From: Musa acuminata AAA Group
Lineage: Eukaryota > Streptophyta > Magnoliopsida > Zingiberales > Musaceae
Direction of reading: 5' to 3'
DNA length: 64,000 nucleotides
NCBI RefSeq assembly: GCF_036884655.1
Contig: NC_088337.1
Span: forward strand, 31,843,501-31,907,500
Shown here in pieces: positions 24,171-36,359 of this stretch. Each line of letters begins with the position of its first letter. Positions within the stretch are counted from its first letter, which is position 1. The position numbers and the translations under genes are program-made. Below the pieces are notes generated by a model. It ran no database searches, was not told the origin of the DNA, and saw only the letters and a list, made by a program, of their open reading frames with translations.

Positions 24171-25371
24171 AAGAGAAAGATGACACACTTGTAGCAGCTT
24201 ATAACCTTACTCTCCGTCGACATGCCTTGCTTGGCCTCACAATTGCACCAAGAAAGCCTTTAAGCAACTCGGCCGATCGCCGAATAAGGGATTGATGCGA
24301 TGCAGCTGAAGCTGGTGCAGATGCGGCATAAGAAGAAGAAGAAGAGGAAGAGAAGAAACCAGACATGTTGAAAGCATATGACATGCTTACACTGGGTTAC
24401 TTACACGTAAGATTTCTTCCACATCAGAGAGAACCGTTGCCATATCTAAGTTGTATAACAAAAAGAGCTGTCATATTCTATGGTGAAACCAAGACAAAAA
24501 GTGTCGATCCGACCCATGGAAATCAGAGGAAGGGGAGAAGAGAACCTTGGAAACTTGGATTCTGTGGGCTATTAACACCACCTCACACCTGAGTCCTGAG
24601 GAATGCAGCAGATAGTATTGAAGACAACGACGATCATTTACGTGATCTTGTTCTCCACTTGCTGTAAAATATAATATTTGACTTGAACTAATCTTGGCAG
24701 CCAAAAGAGGACAAGTATTTCGCAGTTTCAACCAATGTGACGATTCACATAATATCAGGTCCCGACATAAAAACCAAAAAGGGGAACAAACAATTCACAA
24801 AAGCATTACTTGTAGCCAGGTTTTTCCTCTGTGGAATCCTGGAGACAATTGGCATTTTTTTTTACTTTTGACTTAGATCTAATATGATTCAGAGGAAAAA
24901 GAATGGCAACCACATCATGATGAAAATTATGCTCACAGGTTCAGCCAAAAAAGGAACAAAGCTATACTTCTTGTATCAAGAATAAAGCTTCCCTATGAAC
25001 TCGGCATCGGTGGCTGTCGTATCAGAAAGAATAGTTGTTAATTGTAATCTTGATCACGCCCTTTTTAGAAGAAGAGACAAAAACTAAATGGCACAGTTGA
25101 ACCAACAGTTTCCCTTATGCTACAGGTAGATACTCACCTGGTCACTTGACCGCAGGGAGTCGGACGGAGAACAAATTGCAGATCAAAGAAAGTACACTGG
25201 TTTTCCTGTTTATATCCACGAGTGACCATTGTGGTTGCGGCAAACATGAAAGAATGGTTACATGCATCTGCATGCCTATTGATTGATTGATATGTACATG
25301 TGCATATAGATCAATAACTACTGATTCTAACAAAACTGCTAAACAGATCCTTTTCTATAAGTGAGTGATCC
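23323..25371. other. Intergenic region upstream of PAS1 and downstream of the RCC1 gene
   Basis: The first 500 bp (about 23323-23830) is GC-rich and probably holds the PAS1 5' UTR and promoter, read on the minus strand. A (GA)n microsatellite lies at about 24149-24171. The rest to 25371 should include the RCC1 gene 3' UTR. Apart from one 61-codon minus-strand ORF, no gene-like feature was seen. Confidence 0.5.
24199..24384 (-). CDS. Possible small protein, 61 aa, unknown
   Basis: This is a single open frame in the PAS1-RCC1 spacer, read on the minus strand. It has a Ser run (residues about 11-18), an Ala/Ser stretch, then a basic amphipathic end (SLIRRSAELLKGFLGAIV followed by an Arg/Lys-rich tail). 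An internal Met at residue 7 could be the start. The composition resembles a small secreted or organelle-targeted peptide, but no family was recognised and a chance ORF is quite possible. A (GA)n tract lies just downstream. Confidence 0.22.
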   Translation of the reverse strand: MSYAFNMSGFFSSSSSSSYAASAPASAASHQSLIRRSAELLKGFLGAIVRPSKACRRRVRL

Positions 25372-28300
25372 TCATGTTGGCGATTCCGCAAGAACCAAAG
25401 TGTGCCACCAACCACATGACACGTTTTTGGGCTGGAGGTTCTCTATAGGAACCACAGAAGGAATGTTTCTGTCAATCGAGTCCCCTAAACCAAGCTGTGA
25501 ATGGAAAGAAAAAAAATTATAAATCAATATTGGAAAGTCGAAACAGGACTTGAATGGCATGAAAATGGTACCTGGCCATATTTGTTCCATCCCCAGCAAA
25601 ATACTTGACCATCTTCTGCAACACCACAAGTGGGCATACCAGATACAGTTTGTCAGTTCATGTTCACATAAAGGTCTTATAGGAACATGCAGTAAACTTG
25701 GTTAACAAAATTGAGTTAGATTTTTAGAAGAGTTGGAGCAGCTTCCAGATACTACATTTAAACAAAAAGGTAAAATAAAAAAAACAGAGATCTTAAGATT
25801 CTATTAAAGTAACTATTTTTTATAAGAAAAAAATATATCGGATGAGGCATCGAACACTCAACCTTTGATAAGTAGGTCTGCTACACTATCACCAGACCAA
25901 TGTTTAAGGTTAAAGCAACTATATTGCTAATGCAAAAGCAGCACATGCCAGTTGGAACCAGGTTGAATGATAACTTTGCCTTCAAGCATGTAAAACTAAT
26001 ACAGTAGGTGCTTTTGCAAAAGGAGCCTAGGAAATTGCTGCTTCATTCAAATTCTTTTCTTTTTTTTTTTTGTATTAGTATTCCTTCTTGCTCACCTCAA
26101 TTGAAAGGGGAAGGCTGAGGGGTGGGAAGTAGAACAGTATATCCTAAATTACAATTGATATAAGTTTCTGTTTCAAAAGTTTAAAATGTATACACATCCA
26201 CTAAAACACCCAAGGGAAAAGTGCAGGTACAAGTTGGACCAGAATCTAAAGCACTAAAACAAACTAACATGATCGGACAAGCTTAAAATGATACCTGTCA
26301 GCATGGTGCTATGACGTGCTCCACAAGAGATCAATTTAGCATTCTTGTTTTCCAGACACGGTGCATCCAGTTGCTTGGGAAGGGTCTGTAACCACAAACA
26401 TGATAAGCACACCAATATCTAATTATCAAATCTTGAAGTCATGCATAAACGTTTTAAAATACTCCAAATTAATGCCTATCATTATACTGCCTGTCATGTG
26501 CCAAATATATTCTAATTACACCTTTGGCTCATTAAAGCATATACTGGAAAAATGTCTGTTGACTTTGCTATGTGAAAAGTAATTGTTGCGATTATGAATG
26601 ACATACACCATATTTCTTCTGTTTTTAACTTGGAAGTCATAGTAGTTGTGACTAAGCTCTTGAAATGTTGCAAAGGCACACATCAGATATTGAGAACTAT
26701 ATACCTCATTATGCAAAAAATGAAAGAGTAGTTTGTGATACCACTGTGATGAGAACTATGTACCTCAGCTTGATCAGAACCAGTTCCTAGCTGCCCAAAC
26801 TGATTCCCACCGAAGGAATACACACCACCATCAACAGACGTACACATGGTATGCCATAGGCCAGCAGCAACTCCTTGTATCTCGACACCCAAAAGTGATG
26901 AGACACATGTTGGACTCAGCTCATCGTCTGTACTTCCTTGTCCACACTGAACAAAAATCGCATATAAGAAGGCAAAGAGAAAAAGAAAAGAACACAAAAG
27001 GATCAATTAGTTCTTTCCTTAGATGTTTCAAAGTAAATCCACAATCGAGAGATAAGAAGGCAATTTCACATGTTAAAGTAGACCACTCCATTTTTTATAA
27101 AGTCCCTACATGTGAATCCTGGACAGTTATTAAGACTTAATAATGAACAAGGACAATTTTAAAATTCATATACATATATACGGATTGAAGTGCAAAACAC
27201 CCGACTTGCAAGGAAACCATATTCAAAACCATCAAATCCTTCCATGTCTCTGAATATCTTTATTGACTCAATAAGAAAATAAATGTAGCATTATCCATTC
27301 TACCATATCCAGAATGAATGATAACAATGGATTCTTCAACTCGATATGAAACCAGGTATATAAAAACAGCAGTAGTCTAATGGTATTCTATCATGTATAT
27401 ACCCTTGGATTATAACTAACTTAAATGGTCAGGGAAAAATTAGTATGCTCAAGGTTTATGTACCTGGAGAGAGCATTATATATTTTAGAGAGCATCTTTT
27501 ATTGTCAGGAAAAATGTGAGAATATATTTGCAACAATTTACATACTTTAGAGAGCATCTTATATTGTCAGGAAAACTGTGAGAATGTATTTGCAATAATA
27601 CATCCAACGAAAGCCTTGTATTTCAAATACTATGCAAGAAAAACAGTTCATAAATAGTTCCCCCTGCATACAGAATTCAAGCCACAATAAAGTGAATTAT
27701 GCACCTTAATTCTCAGGTAGAAAATAAAGCAAGCTAACCTAAGTAGATGTAAGCTTACTAATATCCATCAGGTAGAATAAAATTCTCAGTTACTATGCAG
27801 AATACACAAAACAAGATTTCCATGTGTGCTGGTTCATTGACATGCCTACTAAGAATCTTGCAACAATTTGTAAAATTCATGATTGCAAAGCTGACAAGAA
27901 AAGTACGGTTAACGGTTGCACATGAGTACCCCAAGTGCTAATAACCTATTGAATGAGGAGATAGGATAAATGAAGCATTTACCAAATCATGATTTGCTAA
28001 ACATTGTTGATTCGCTGAAATTCTAACGTAAATAAAGGATCCAATAATAATCATTGATCATGCATCAAAGTTGTGGAGAACCTCTATTATAAAAGAAATA
28101 AAGTGACAAAATAGATATGTGTCATCCGTGGTGCCAACTGCCAACATAGATAGGCATTTGTAACTCAAGATGACAGTTTCTTTTTTTGACTAATGAAAAT
28201 GTCCTGGCCATCAAGTAATCACCTGCTCATGAAAATCGAGTTGTTTTGTGTTCATGTGTCTATGTGTGTGCATGCACGGGTAAGTGGGTGGGTGAATTTT

Positions 28301-31300
28301 GTGCTTTTACTCTCCTTTTTCATCTTTTTACTATTAGAAAGATAGGAAAGTGTCTAAATTTTAACAATTGCCCTCTTTAGTTTACAAAAAGGTACCATTG
28401 ATAAGTAATGTCAGATGACATGAACTTGCACAAAAAAATCACAACAATAAATACCTTATTGTTGAACTTCATAATCCATACAGAAAAAATATCAAGAAAA
28501 ATCAGGGGCACTTAATTCACCAAGTGAACTGACATGAAATTTAGGTGGAGTAAAACCATTCATGCTAGTAACATAACTAATGAAAATCACATGATGATGA
28601 TGACAACAACGATGATATCTGGGTATATGATAATTCCATAAAATATAGCATAAAAGTTTAGCCAAGAACAATTTAGACTAAAGGATAATTCAAGGCCTAG
28701 TACAATATCATCCCATGACAGTGTCACATGGATATAGACTCACAGGTGAGATTTAAGTTCAGCCCAATCTAAGCAAGCAAAAACAAAATTTAGAAAAATA
28801 TGTAAGATAATTTTTGTAAACCGAATAGTTGTGGTTCAAATAATGTTGAATGTGAAATGTAAGAAGAAACGCTTGTAAAAATGAACATTAAAAAATTATC
28901 AATTTTGATCTTGTTATATTACATGAACTTCTAAATTCCATTATAAAAAAGATTTCAATAAGCATCCAAGTCAAGACTGCATATTACACATGGTTAATGG
29001 GGGTGGAGACAAGAATCCGTTAACCTGTTAATCAATTTCCACCGTCATGGACTACACAATGGAAACTAGGTAGATAGAAGGAAAAAAAAATCCAAACCTC
29101 AATGTTCAGCATTCAATTACCAAGAACTAGACTCTCTGACAAACAGCACTGCAAATGAGTAACTAACATATATGTGACAATACAACATACATACATATCA
29201 AACTTAGGCTACAGCATATTGTTGAAGTAATAGTGTAGATCCATCTGGGCCTACTTAAGAATATAATGCTCGTGTTAATAATAATCTCTCAATGATATAG
29301 TCCCTGAGAAATCTGGGAAAAATAGGTAACAATGAAGAAAAATGACAACCGACAATTGAACTATCAATCTATTTGCAATGAAATAAACTGAAGTCTAACC
29401 TGGCCATAAAGTCCCCAGCCAAAAGTAAGTAGGGCTCCTGTATCTGCAAGTGAACAATATATCAATCAACATGTGTGACAAGAAAGAGATGGAACATCTA
29501 TTAGGTATTATCCACTCATCATGTGACATCCTGCTAACTGCGTGCAGCCTAAATTCTAGTCAAGGATTAGAGCTTCGAAGGGAGAGTATATGCAAGTTGT
29601 AGATATAAAAGGAATCTTTCTTTAAGGAAAAAGGATATGTACAAAATAAAGTGGAGAAATACGCAACAAAACTTCTTGTCAATAAAAGAAAATTTACATT
29701 AAAAGATCCTCATGTTATGATCTCCTGTTAATAATGCTAAATCCTATATTTCCATCCTTTGACCATTTACAAAATCAAACCCCTACTTTCCTCTATTCAA
29801 ACTTCCTCAAGATACTCAAACATTTAACTATATTAAATATATCAAAGTCAATTCAAGTTTCAAATTCACAATTGTTCACCTTGTTAGTATTCTCAATGTG
29901 CATCTTTATTTGTATTCCAACCTATTTAATCTGCTTTATTTCATTAGAAAATTTAGTAGCCATTTACACAATGCAATCTAGTAGCCTATTCCCCTTGTTG
30001 CTAGTATGTTGAAAGATGGTAAAAAATCATATGTCATAAGCTGCTTGAAGTCTTCCCCCTCATCTTAGCTTATGATTGACATGGCACCAGTACACGCATG
30101 TTCTGGTGCTCACCTGACACACAAATAGATGCATGTATCTACATAGGAAGAATTCAGGGTTAGCATTATTATATTTTCTAGCTAAAGAAATGAGTTCTAA
30201 AAGTGTGTCAACAGAATTAATTCCAAATCACTGAAAATGTGTGTCAACTGATAGTAAGTATTGTGGCAGAAAAGAAGTAACAAATGAATACTGACCTGTA
30301 ACAGCAGCACTGTGACGACCCCCACAAGCAATGGCCTTTATACAGGTTCCTATGAGTTTAAAAGCCTGCCCATCTGAACCTTGTTTCCCTTTAGTTGCTG
30401 GTGATGATTGGTCTTTAGTAAAAGAAGCTGACTCTATACAAGGTACAGGATGAGGAGAAGACACATTCCGGATACGAGTACCCAAACCAAGTTGCCCTTC
30501 CCCTCCATAGCCCCAACCCCACACCTGACCTACATCTGAAACTTTGTGAAAAATGAAATGTCTTAGCATTTGTTTGTCCTACAATTTACAAATCTAGAGG
30601 AGGCTAGAAAATAAGAATTGAAGAAAAGGAAACTGCCAAATGATGCGGAAAGTTATATTATGCAGAAACTACATAACCTTAGATCAAGGAAATGGACTTA
30701 CATGACAATGCTAGTGTATGACGTCCACCTGCAGCAACACATGTGATACGGACACCTACATTAAGATTTACAAGACATGGAGGTGCTGAAAGAGCTTCTT
30801 CACCAGACGAAGAGCTTTCAGGTCCCAGTTTAGCTGAAGATAACCTTCTTCGCTTTGTATTCTCATCACCACCTCCACTATCAAAACCTGACATGGTTCC
30901 AGTAGTTCTTGAGCCCTGTGACCTAGGCATCACTGCCATGGAGAAACCACGAGAACAGACACAAAAGAATGTTAAACTAAAGAAGTTTTTTTTTTTCTAT
31001 TCGAATCATCATAGACAAGAAATTACTGGTACAACCATGGTCACTCATAAATCCACTATGTTTTTCCTCTTTTTCTGAGGCTCCTTCAGAGGACGACTGG
31101 TCTCTGACATTCCTCCCAAAAGGCACGCACTCTTTCCATCCCCATGTGTAGACTTCTCCTTGAGCTGGCCTAGGAAGGTAAATTTTGAGTTTCCAAAAAG
31201 CTCAATGATAGCTTCATTTGTCAGATTATGCAACATAAAATATGTAGCATTCAATGCAAGACAGTCACTTCTTTTTTTTTCTACTCTCCATGATAAAGAA

Positions 31301-32700
31301 AGAATATGAATATACTAATTAAGATGTTCAACTTTTTTTCTTGTATGACAAGTAAAATATTCCATCAAATATAAACAAAAAGTGCAAGTAGGCATACAAC
31401 CTGTGACTGCTACACAGTGAGCCCACCCGGCAGCTGCCTTGACTATGGGTACCTTAGTTGGGAGGTCAAATACCTCAGGAGTCTCCTGATTAATGCAAAA
31501 TGTGAGGCTCATCCATCCAAAACATCGGGATGCAAAGAAAAAAATAAGCATAAAATATTAAACACGATGCTAGTTGAAGGGATTCAAAAGATGGCCTAAT
31601 TACCTCATGCTTCCCCGAAGTAACATAGCTTTGACCCATGTCATCTGTAGAACCCCATGTAAATAGCTTGCCTGACTCTAATACAAGAAAGAAGGCAGCA
31701 GGATAAGTTATTACTCAGTCAACATTCAGATCTAATAGAAGCTATCTGGGCATCAATACTACCAATGACCACAAGGTCTTTGGACTGTCGAGAAAACCAG
31801 CATCAGATTTCAAAAGGATTGATAACTTCATCAAAATGGAAAATAATTCCTGACTGTCATTATTCTGTGAAAATTCAGATCGGCGTTCTTCATCAGCAAC
31901 TTAATCGTGCGTACATATTTAAGATGTTAAAAGGTTGTACTTCAAGCCACCAGAAATTGAAACCACTCTGAGCCACACGAAAAACATTCTGCTTGTGAGG
32001 ATATAAACAAAGCACAAAATAAAGAGATCATCGTTATCATCAAAGACAAACTCAAGACATAAAAAATGATTAAACGGAAGAAAAAAAATTTACTCAGAAG
32101 TATTATCTAAAATAATGAAAAACAATAAAAATGGATGGGAAATCTAATACTAAAAAATCAGTTCAGTAACCAAGGGAAGAATGCAGTCCAAAAATGGAGG
32201 CTATCAAGATGAGCAAGCCCAAGTTCGCCGCAACATCTAAAACACAAAGAAGGAAGAAAATCTACCTCTTGAAAATGAGGGTTGCAAAACAAATTTAGAA
32301 AGCAAAAAAGCTCAAAGCCCAACCAACACGAACAAGCATCTAAAGATCAAGGACGTTGGCTCTCTGATAGGAGAAGACCAAAAACGAATCGAAAGAGGCA
32401 GAAAGCGCAAGCAGAAGGGATTAAATAGTAGAAGTAGCGGCCGATACCGGACATGGCCATGGCGAATCCGCATCCACCGCCACTGACATCCTTCCACCGG
32501 TCTCCTGCTGGCGAATCCGGCACTCGGACGGCCACCGGATGAAGTAAAGGCGATCTCTGCGGCGACACTCCGGGAAGGTAACCCCACATCAACACCGTCT
32601 TATCCCTCCCCGTCGCCTCCTCCACCACCATCATCTCCTCCTTCCCGTCCTCTTCCATTTCCTCCCCTCCTCCTCCTCCCCCCTCCTCCCCACCATTCAT
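25372..32700 (-). CDS. RCC1-repeat protein, UVR8-related but not UVR8
   Basis: Eleven exons, 501 aa. In transcript order: 32700-32448, 31677-31604, 31485-31401, 31164-31027, 30932-30702, 30535-30296, 29443-29400, 26946-26764, 26385-26295, 25615-25572, 25494-25372. RCC1 blades are clear: LMWGYLPG, FTWGSTDDMGQSYV, YTWGWKECVPFG, VWGWGYGGEGQLGLG, LTFGWGLYGQCGQGS, YSFGGNQFGQLGTG, FCWGWNKYGQLGLG. Each is followed by a turn such as GWAHC, GGRHT, GGRHS, GLWHT, GARHS or GWWHT. UVR8 senses UV-B with tryptophans in repeated GWRHT motifs and ends in a VP-containing tail; neither is present, so this is the Arabidopsis At3g53830-like branch. A Ser/Lys-rich insert (about residues 155-240, with TKRRRLSS) interrupts the blades and could be a nuclear signal. 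The donor at 31027 is the least certain boundary (31036 is the alternative). The molecular role is not established. Confidence 0.9.
25840..25901 (-). repeat. tRNA-derived SINE head or tRNA relic
   Basis: On the minus strand this reads TGGTCTGGTGATAG, an A-box-like start, and about 40 bases further GTGTTCGATGCC, a B-box-like string (consensus GGTTCGANNCC). The spacing is right for an RNA polymerase III internal promoter, and a T-rich tail follows. It lies in the RCC1 gene intron 26294-25616. No acceptor-stem pairing was found, so it is not a functional tRNA. Confidence 0.45.
26947..29399. other. Long AT-rich intron of the RCC1 gene with a small tandem repeat
   Basis: This is the largest intron of the gene (2453 bp). 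At about 27483-27600 a unit of roughly 65 bp occurs twice in tandem, marked by TTTAGAGAGCATCTT and TATTGTCAGGAAAA. A GT-rich stretch lies near 28255-28290. I saw no coding exon or element ends in the rest. Confidence 0.5.
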
Positions 32701-33404
32701 TTCCCTCCCCCAATCTATCTATCGCTCTATCAATCAATCTCCTCAACCCTTTCTCGGCTTTCTTTTCCCCCTCGATCTCCTGAGGTCGACTTCAAGCTAC
32801 GCTGATATTTGCTCAAAGAAGCAGGACTCAACATCCACTGCCAAGATAGACCAAACACGAGAGAGAGCAGAGGACAGCCCTAATTCACCCGCATCAATTC
32901 GTGCTTCACGGGCCTGTCCACGTAGGACGGACAAAAGGCACTCCGAGACACGTGGGTCAACGAAGGCCGCTGGATGACCCGGGGCGTTCTTGGCCAGGAG
33001 TTCCCAGGAAGCTTCTGGAAGCTGAAGGGCCCATCCGTGGGAAAGCCGCTCGCTCCTCTCGCCACGCCGAGGCTGATTCGGGAGGAGTGGCCACCAACAC
33101 CCCACGTGGCGATCCCAACCGAGACGCGGGCTGGGTGGCGCCCGTTCCCTCCACTTTGATGTGATTATTTTTTGTTGCTGTTAGGTTTGGAAGCTTCGAG
33201 ACAAAACGGGGGTTAATAATAATATTCTTCTTGTGGAAGACTTGCTGAGACTGACGGTTTGATTTGGACGCGAGAGGCGAACGGGATGGCAACCGCCCAC
33301 GATTACGAGGTTTCGTTTCGTTCCTTTTTGTTTCTGTCTTAGTGCCGTTGACCCAAGTGTTCAATCCTCAAGTAAATATTTATTTTGGGGACTTGTATCA
33401 TGAT
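32701..33404. other. 5' flank of the RCC1 gene
   Basis: The first bases upstream of the ATG at 32700 are pyrimidine-rich on the + strand (purine-rich on the coding strand), typical of a 5' UTR. GC-rich DNA with small overlapping ORFs on both strands follows; none looks coding. The boundary with the LTR-like repeat near 33405 is approximate. Confidence 0.4.
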
Positions 33405-33905
33405 AATAGGGTAGCCCGAGCGAATAGTTGAGATGATCGATAGGCTCTCGAGGTGTTATAGGCTCTTGATGACTGATCCGCGATCATCTCGGGGAGTAGC
33501 TTATTTATTGGAGAAAGCTCGAGTCATCCCGAGATGCGTCTTGATCTTTTGGATGTGCTTAGCATTGCTCTAATGTGCTCCTTAGACATGCCTATGTCAT
33601 GTACAAGTGGTTGGCATCGGAGGGATGTCTTGATCGGACCTCTCCAACGCTCAAGTCAGTAGAGTATATGGAGGGGTTTTAGTAGAACTTAGAAGAGTTG
33701 AGATAGATATCGCTTGCCCCCATTTGGCTTGGGAGCCTGAGTTTTATACCTAAGAGATCAATGGCGTGAGACAAGCGATGGGTAAGGGTGTCCCTTACCC
33801 TGCTAGGAGATCATCGATGGTGGTAGCTGATGAGCACGTCCTTTGAATGATGATATCATGATATGATGCCCGTGATGATATACTTTGTCATGACTCTTGG
33901 CCTAT
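33405..33905 (-). repeat. Left LTR-like copy of an old retrotransposon
   Basis: This segment is homologous, in the same orientation, to about 38165-38660. Shared blocks in the same order include GAGATGCGTCTTGATCTT versus GAGATACGCCTTGATCTT, AGAGTTGAGATAGA, TTTTATAC, GTGTCCCTTA, and ATCATCGATGGTGGT versus ATCATCAATGGTGGT. The pair is separated by about 4.7 kb and brackets an antisense gag relic, so these are probably the two LTRs of a minus-oriented element, this being its 3' LTR. Divergence is high, so the insertion is old. The precise TG/CA ends were not resolved. Confidence 0.55.
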
Positions 33906-34286
33906 CATAACGTTCGGTGTCTTCTATGCCCACGTATCTTTATAGACTGTGTTCTTGTCAACCGGAGCCGTTAATGGCCTTTAAGATGGCTAACCGACTT
34001 GCCACCACCCCGAGACTCCTCTTAGGGTCTACTATGAGGGGCTGACTCAGGATATGAGAGTGTGAGAGAGTGCCTCGGTCGCAAGTGAGTATTGTTGGAG
34101 GTCGCTCAGCCTTACTCTTAACCAATTGGTGTAATACACCCCCACAGAATCTTTGGTAAACCAATGCAATCGTAATGAGGTTCCGGTAGGTTCTTGCACA
34201 TGAGTCCCTTTTCCATTGCTCCTCGATATTGACCCATCCATTTCGAACAACATCACTATTACATGAGGGGCCTTGCTGACCGAGCG

Positions 34287-34605
34287 CATGACGTTAAGGT
34301 ATTGGTGGACGAATTGTCTCGGGTGAATGAGGGTCTCCAAGAGAGGGTTGTCGAGCTGGAGAAGAGGCTTCTCTCGTCGACTGAGGATGCTCCGATCGCT
34401 AAGACAATTGGTTTGCTGGGACAGGCTCGATGACAATTGGAAGATGCCTAGCAGCGTTTGGAGGTCCTGTGACAAAGGTTGGAGGACACTAAGGAGAGGG
34501 GCCACCATTTGGAGGACTATCTGTAGATGCACTTTGATAAGTTGATGGCCACCAAGATCGAGGCCCAGGAAGCTAAAGAGCTCATAGAGGAGGAGCGATG
34601 GTGAA
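34287..34605 (+). pseudogene. Broken coiled-coil coding relic inside the LTR element
   Basis: Read on the + strand this gives a heptad-rich stretch (VDELSRVNEGLQERVVELEK and later QRLEDTKERGHHLEDYL) interrupted by several stop codons. It resembles the coiled-coil ORFs often found in large non-autonomous plant LTR elements. It lies opposite in strand to the gag relic at 35340-35872, so a rearranged or nested origin is likely. No intact product is possible. Confidence 0.4.
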
Positions 34606-35339
34606 ATCTTGATTTGGAGAGAGGGGCGATGTTTCTAACAGGGTCTACTAAAATTGAAAAGGGCTTCATATCAATACAGGCACCTTTTTGCTTTGAGGCA
34701 TTTTAAAGGTCAAGAACCCAAGAATAAGCGTTAAGGAGGACCCCTTTATTTAGTGGCCCAAAGATGTTTACATTCCTACAAAGGTGTAGGTCCCCTTTGA
34801 TGACAACCCTGACTCGTCCTTCTCTTATGATTGAGTGATTATGTCGACGGCCTCCTTTTTGTTTTTTTTATTTTTGAAGGGCTTCAATCTGAGTCCACCG
34901 GATGTAGGGCCTATTGTTTTTTATGAGCCCTTAATTGTAAGTGTCGCTTGTCTCGAGATGATGAGTCCCCTATAGGTCACTTGGTAGGGTGATCTCAACT
35001 TGGTGTCACCTTTCTTTTGGAGTCAATCGGGTTGCTGACTTCAACTTTTCAAAGGGCCAAGTTTCCTACTCCGACCTATCATGGTCGAAGACACTGATTG
35101 TACAACTTGGCTATCACCTTCTTATATCTCAAGGATCGGAGGTGCACCTCAACCTTGAGCTCCACGACCAAGTTCAACTAGGCTCAGAGTTCCTCCTTAA
35201 ATGTGGCTTCATCGAAGAATTCTGCTTGTGGAGTCAAAAGGACAACCTCGAGTGGAAGGGTTTGCCCGAGCTAGTTTTAGGAGTAGTTCGACGCTTTACC
35301 ATTGTGCCTTAAGTCGAGGGTTTCTCCTTCATGGTGATC

Positions 35340-35872
35340 TCGTGGTTAAGCCTCGAGGTGGTTCTTGGCGTAGTCCCTTGTGGGACTCCTCATGCTGACT
35401 CGAGAGCATGGCCTCAATGGCCATATACTGATTGGCCCTTCGTAGCATTTCAAATATGGTTATGGATAAATTTTTCACCAATAACCAAAAGAAGCGAGTG
35501 AGCCTTAGACCCATCATAAAAGCCTAGGTCACCAACGAGGGGTGGGCATCTAGGACCTCTTAGATCTCACTGGTAAATAGGTTGACGAAGCAGGAGAGAG
35601 GCTCATCTTCCCTCTATCTCAACCCGAGAAGCGTGGTTGTGGATGGCTTTAGGCTCACATTGGTAAGAAAGTGATACTTGAACTCCTTCACAAGCTAGGG
35701 AAATGAGTGATCGAGAGGGGTTTCAGGTGGTTGTACTACTCTCAAGTTGACCCCCTAGGATCATTAAAAAATTTTGACACATTAGGGCATCCAATATGTC
35801 GAATAATAACATCTAAGCCCTGAAAGCTATAATATATTTCATTGGGTCAGAGCTACCATCGAGGGCCTCCAA
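35340..35872 (-). pseudogene. Decayed Gypsy-type gag fragment
   Basis: The minus-strand translation, with frameshifts and stops, gives DGSSDPMKYIIAFRA, a stop, then DALMCQNF, and further on MMGLRLTRFFW, EMLRRANQYMAIEAML. These align block by block with the better preserved gag at 52498-53424 ([46 protein letters not shown], DMLQRANxYIAAEAW). It fixes the element as Gypsy-like and minus-oriented. Pol domains were not recognised in the remaining internal DNA. Confidence 0.7.
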
Positions 35873-36359
35873 TACTAGGAGGCCTAAGTTAGTCAGGCAA
35901 GGCTCCTTCTGGATGCTTTAAGCAAATAAGGAGATGTTCGAGGTGTAGGACTCGCCCTTCAAGTATAGAAATTCTTGTTATACATCGTTCAGACACTAGT
36001 TCATGGCTCGAAGTTACGCTTTGAGTGAATCATCCATTAAGTCGATAGTCTATGTCCCCGATTTGGGCATGGCCACCCTATGGCACAATGGGGCACTGAG
36101 CTCCATTGTCGAGGGTATTTACCCTTTGAGAGCCACCTCATCTTGTCGAGGGTATTCCAAGGGCACCATCAAGGAGCTCATCGAATATACTCTTGGAGGC
36201 GAGAGGAGTAGTGAGAGTTATATAGTTGGTCATTGTCTCAGAGCTACTTGTTGTATCAATTGGGGCAAGAGAGGGTCGATCGCCCACATGACAACAAGTG
36301 TCTACACTTAATGGATAAGGCCCATGAAGGCATGGGATTGGACGAAAAGATGCCCTCAC

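Noticed and set aside
25840..25901. A functional tRNA gene.
   Set aside because: It has box-like motifs but no acceptor stem or anticodon arm that I could fold.
25372..32700. Naming the RCC1 gene UVR8.
   Set aside because: The GWRHT motifs and VP-containing tail required for UV-B sensing and COP1 binding are missing.
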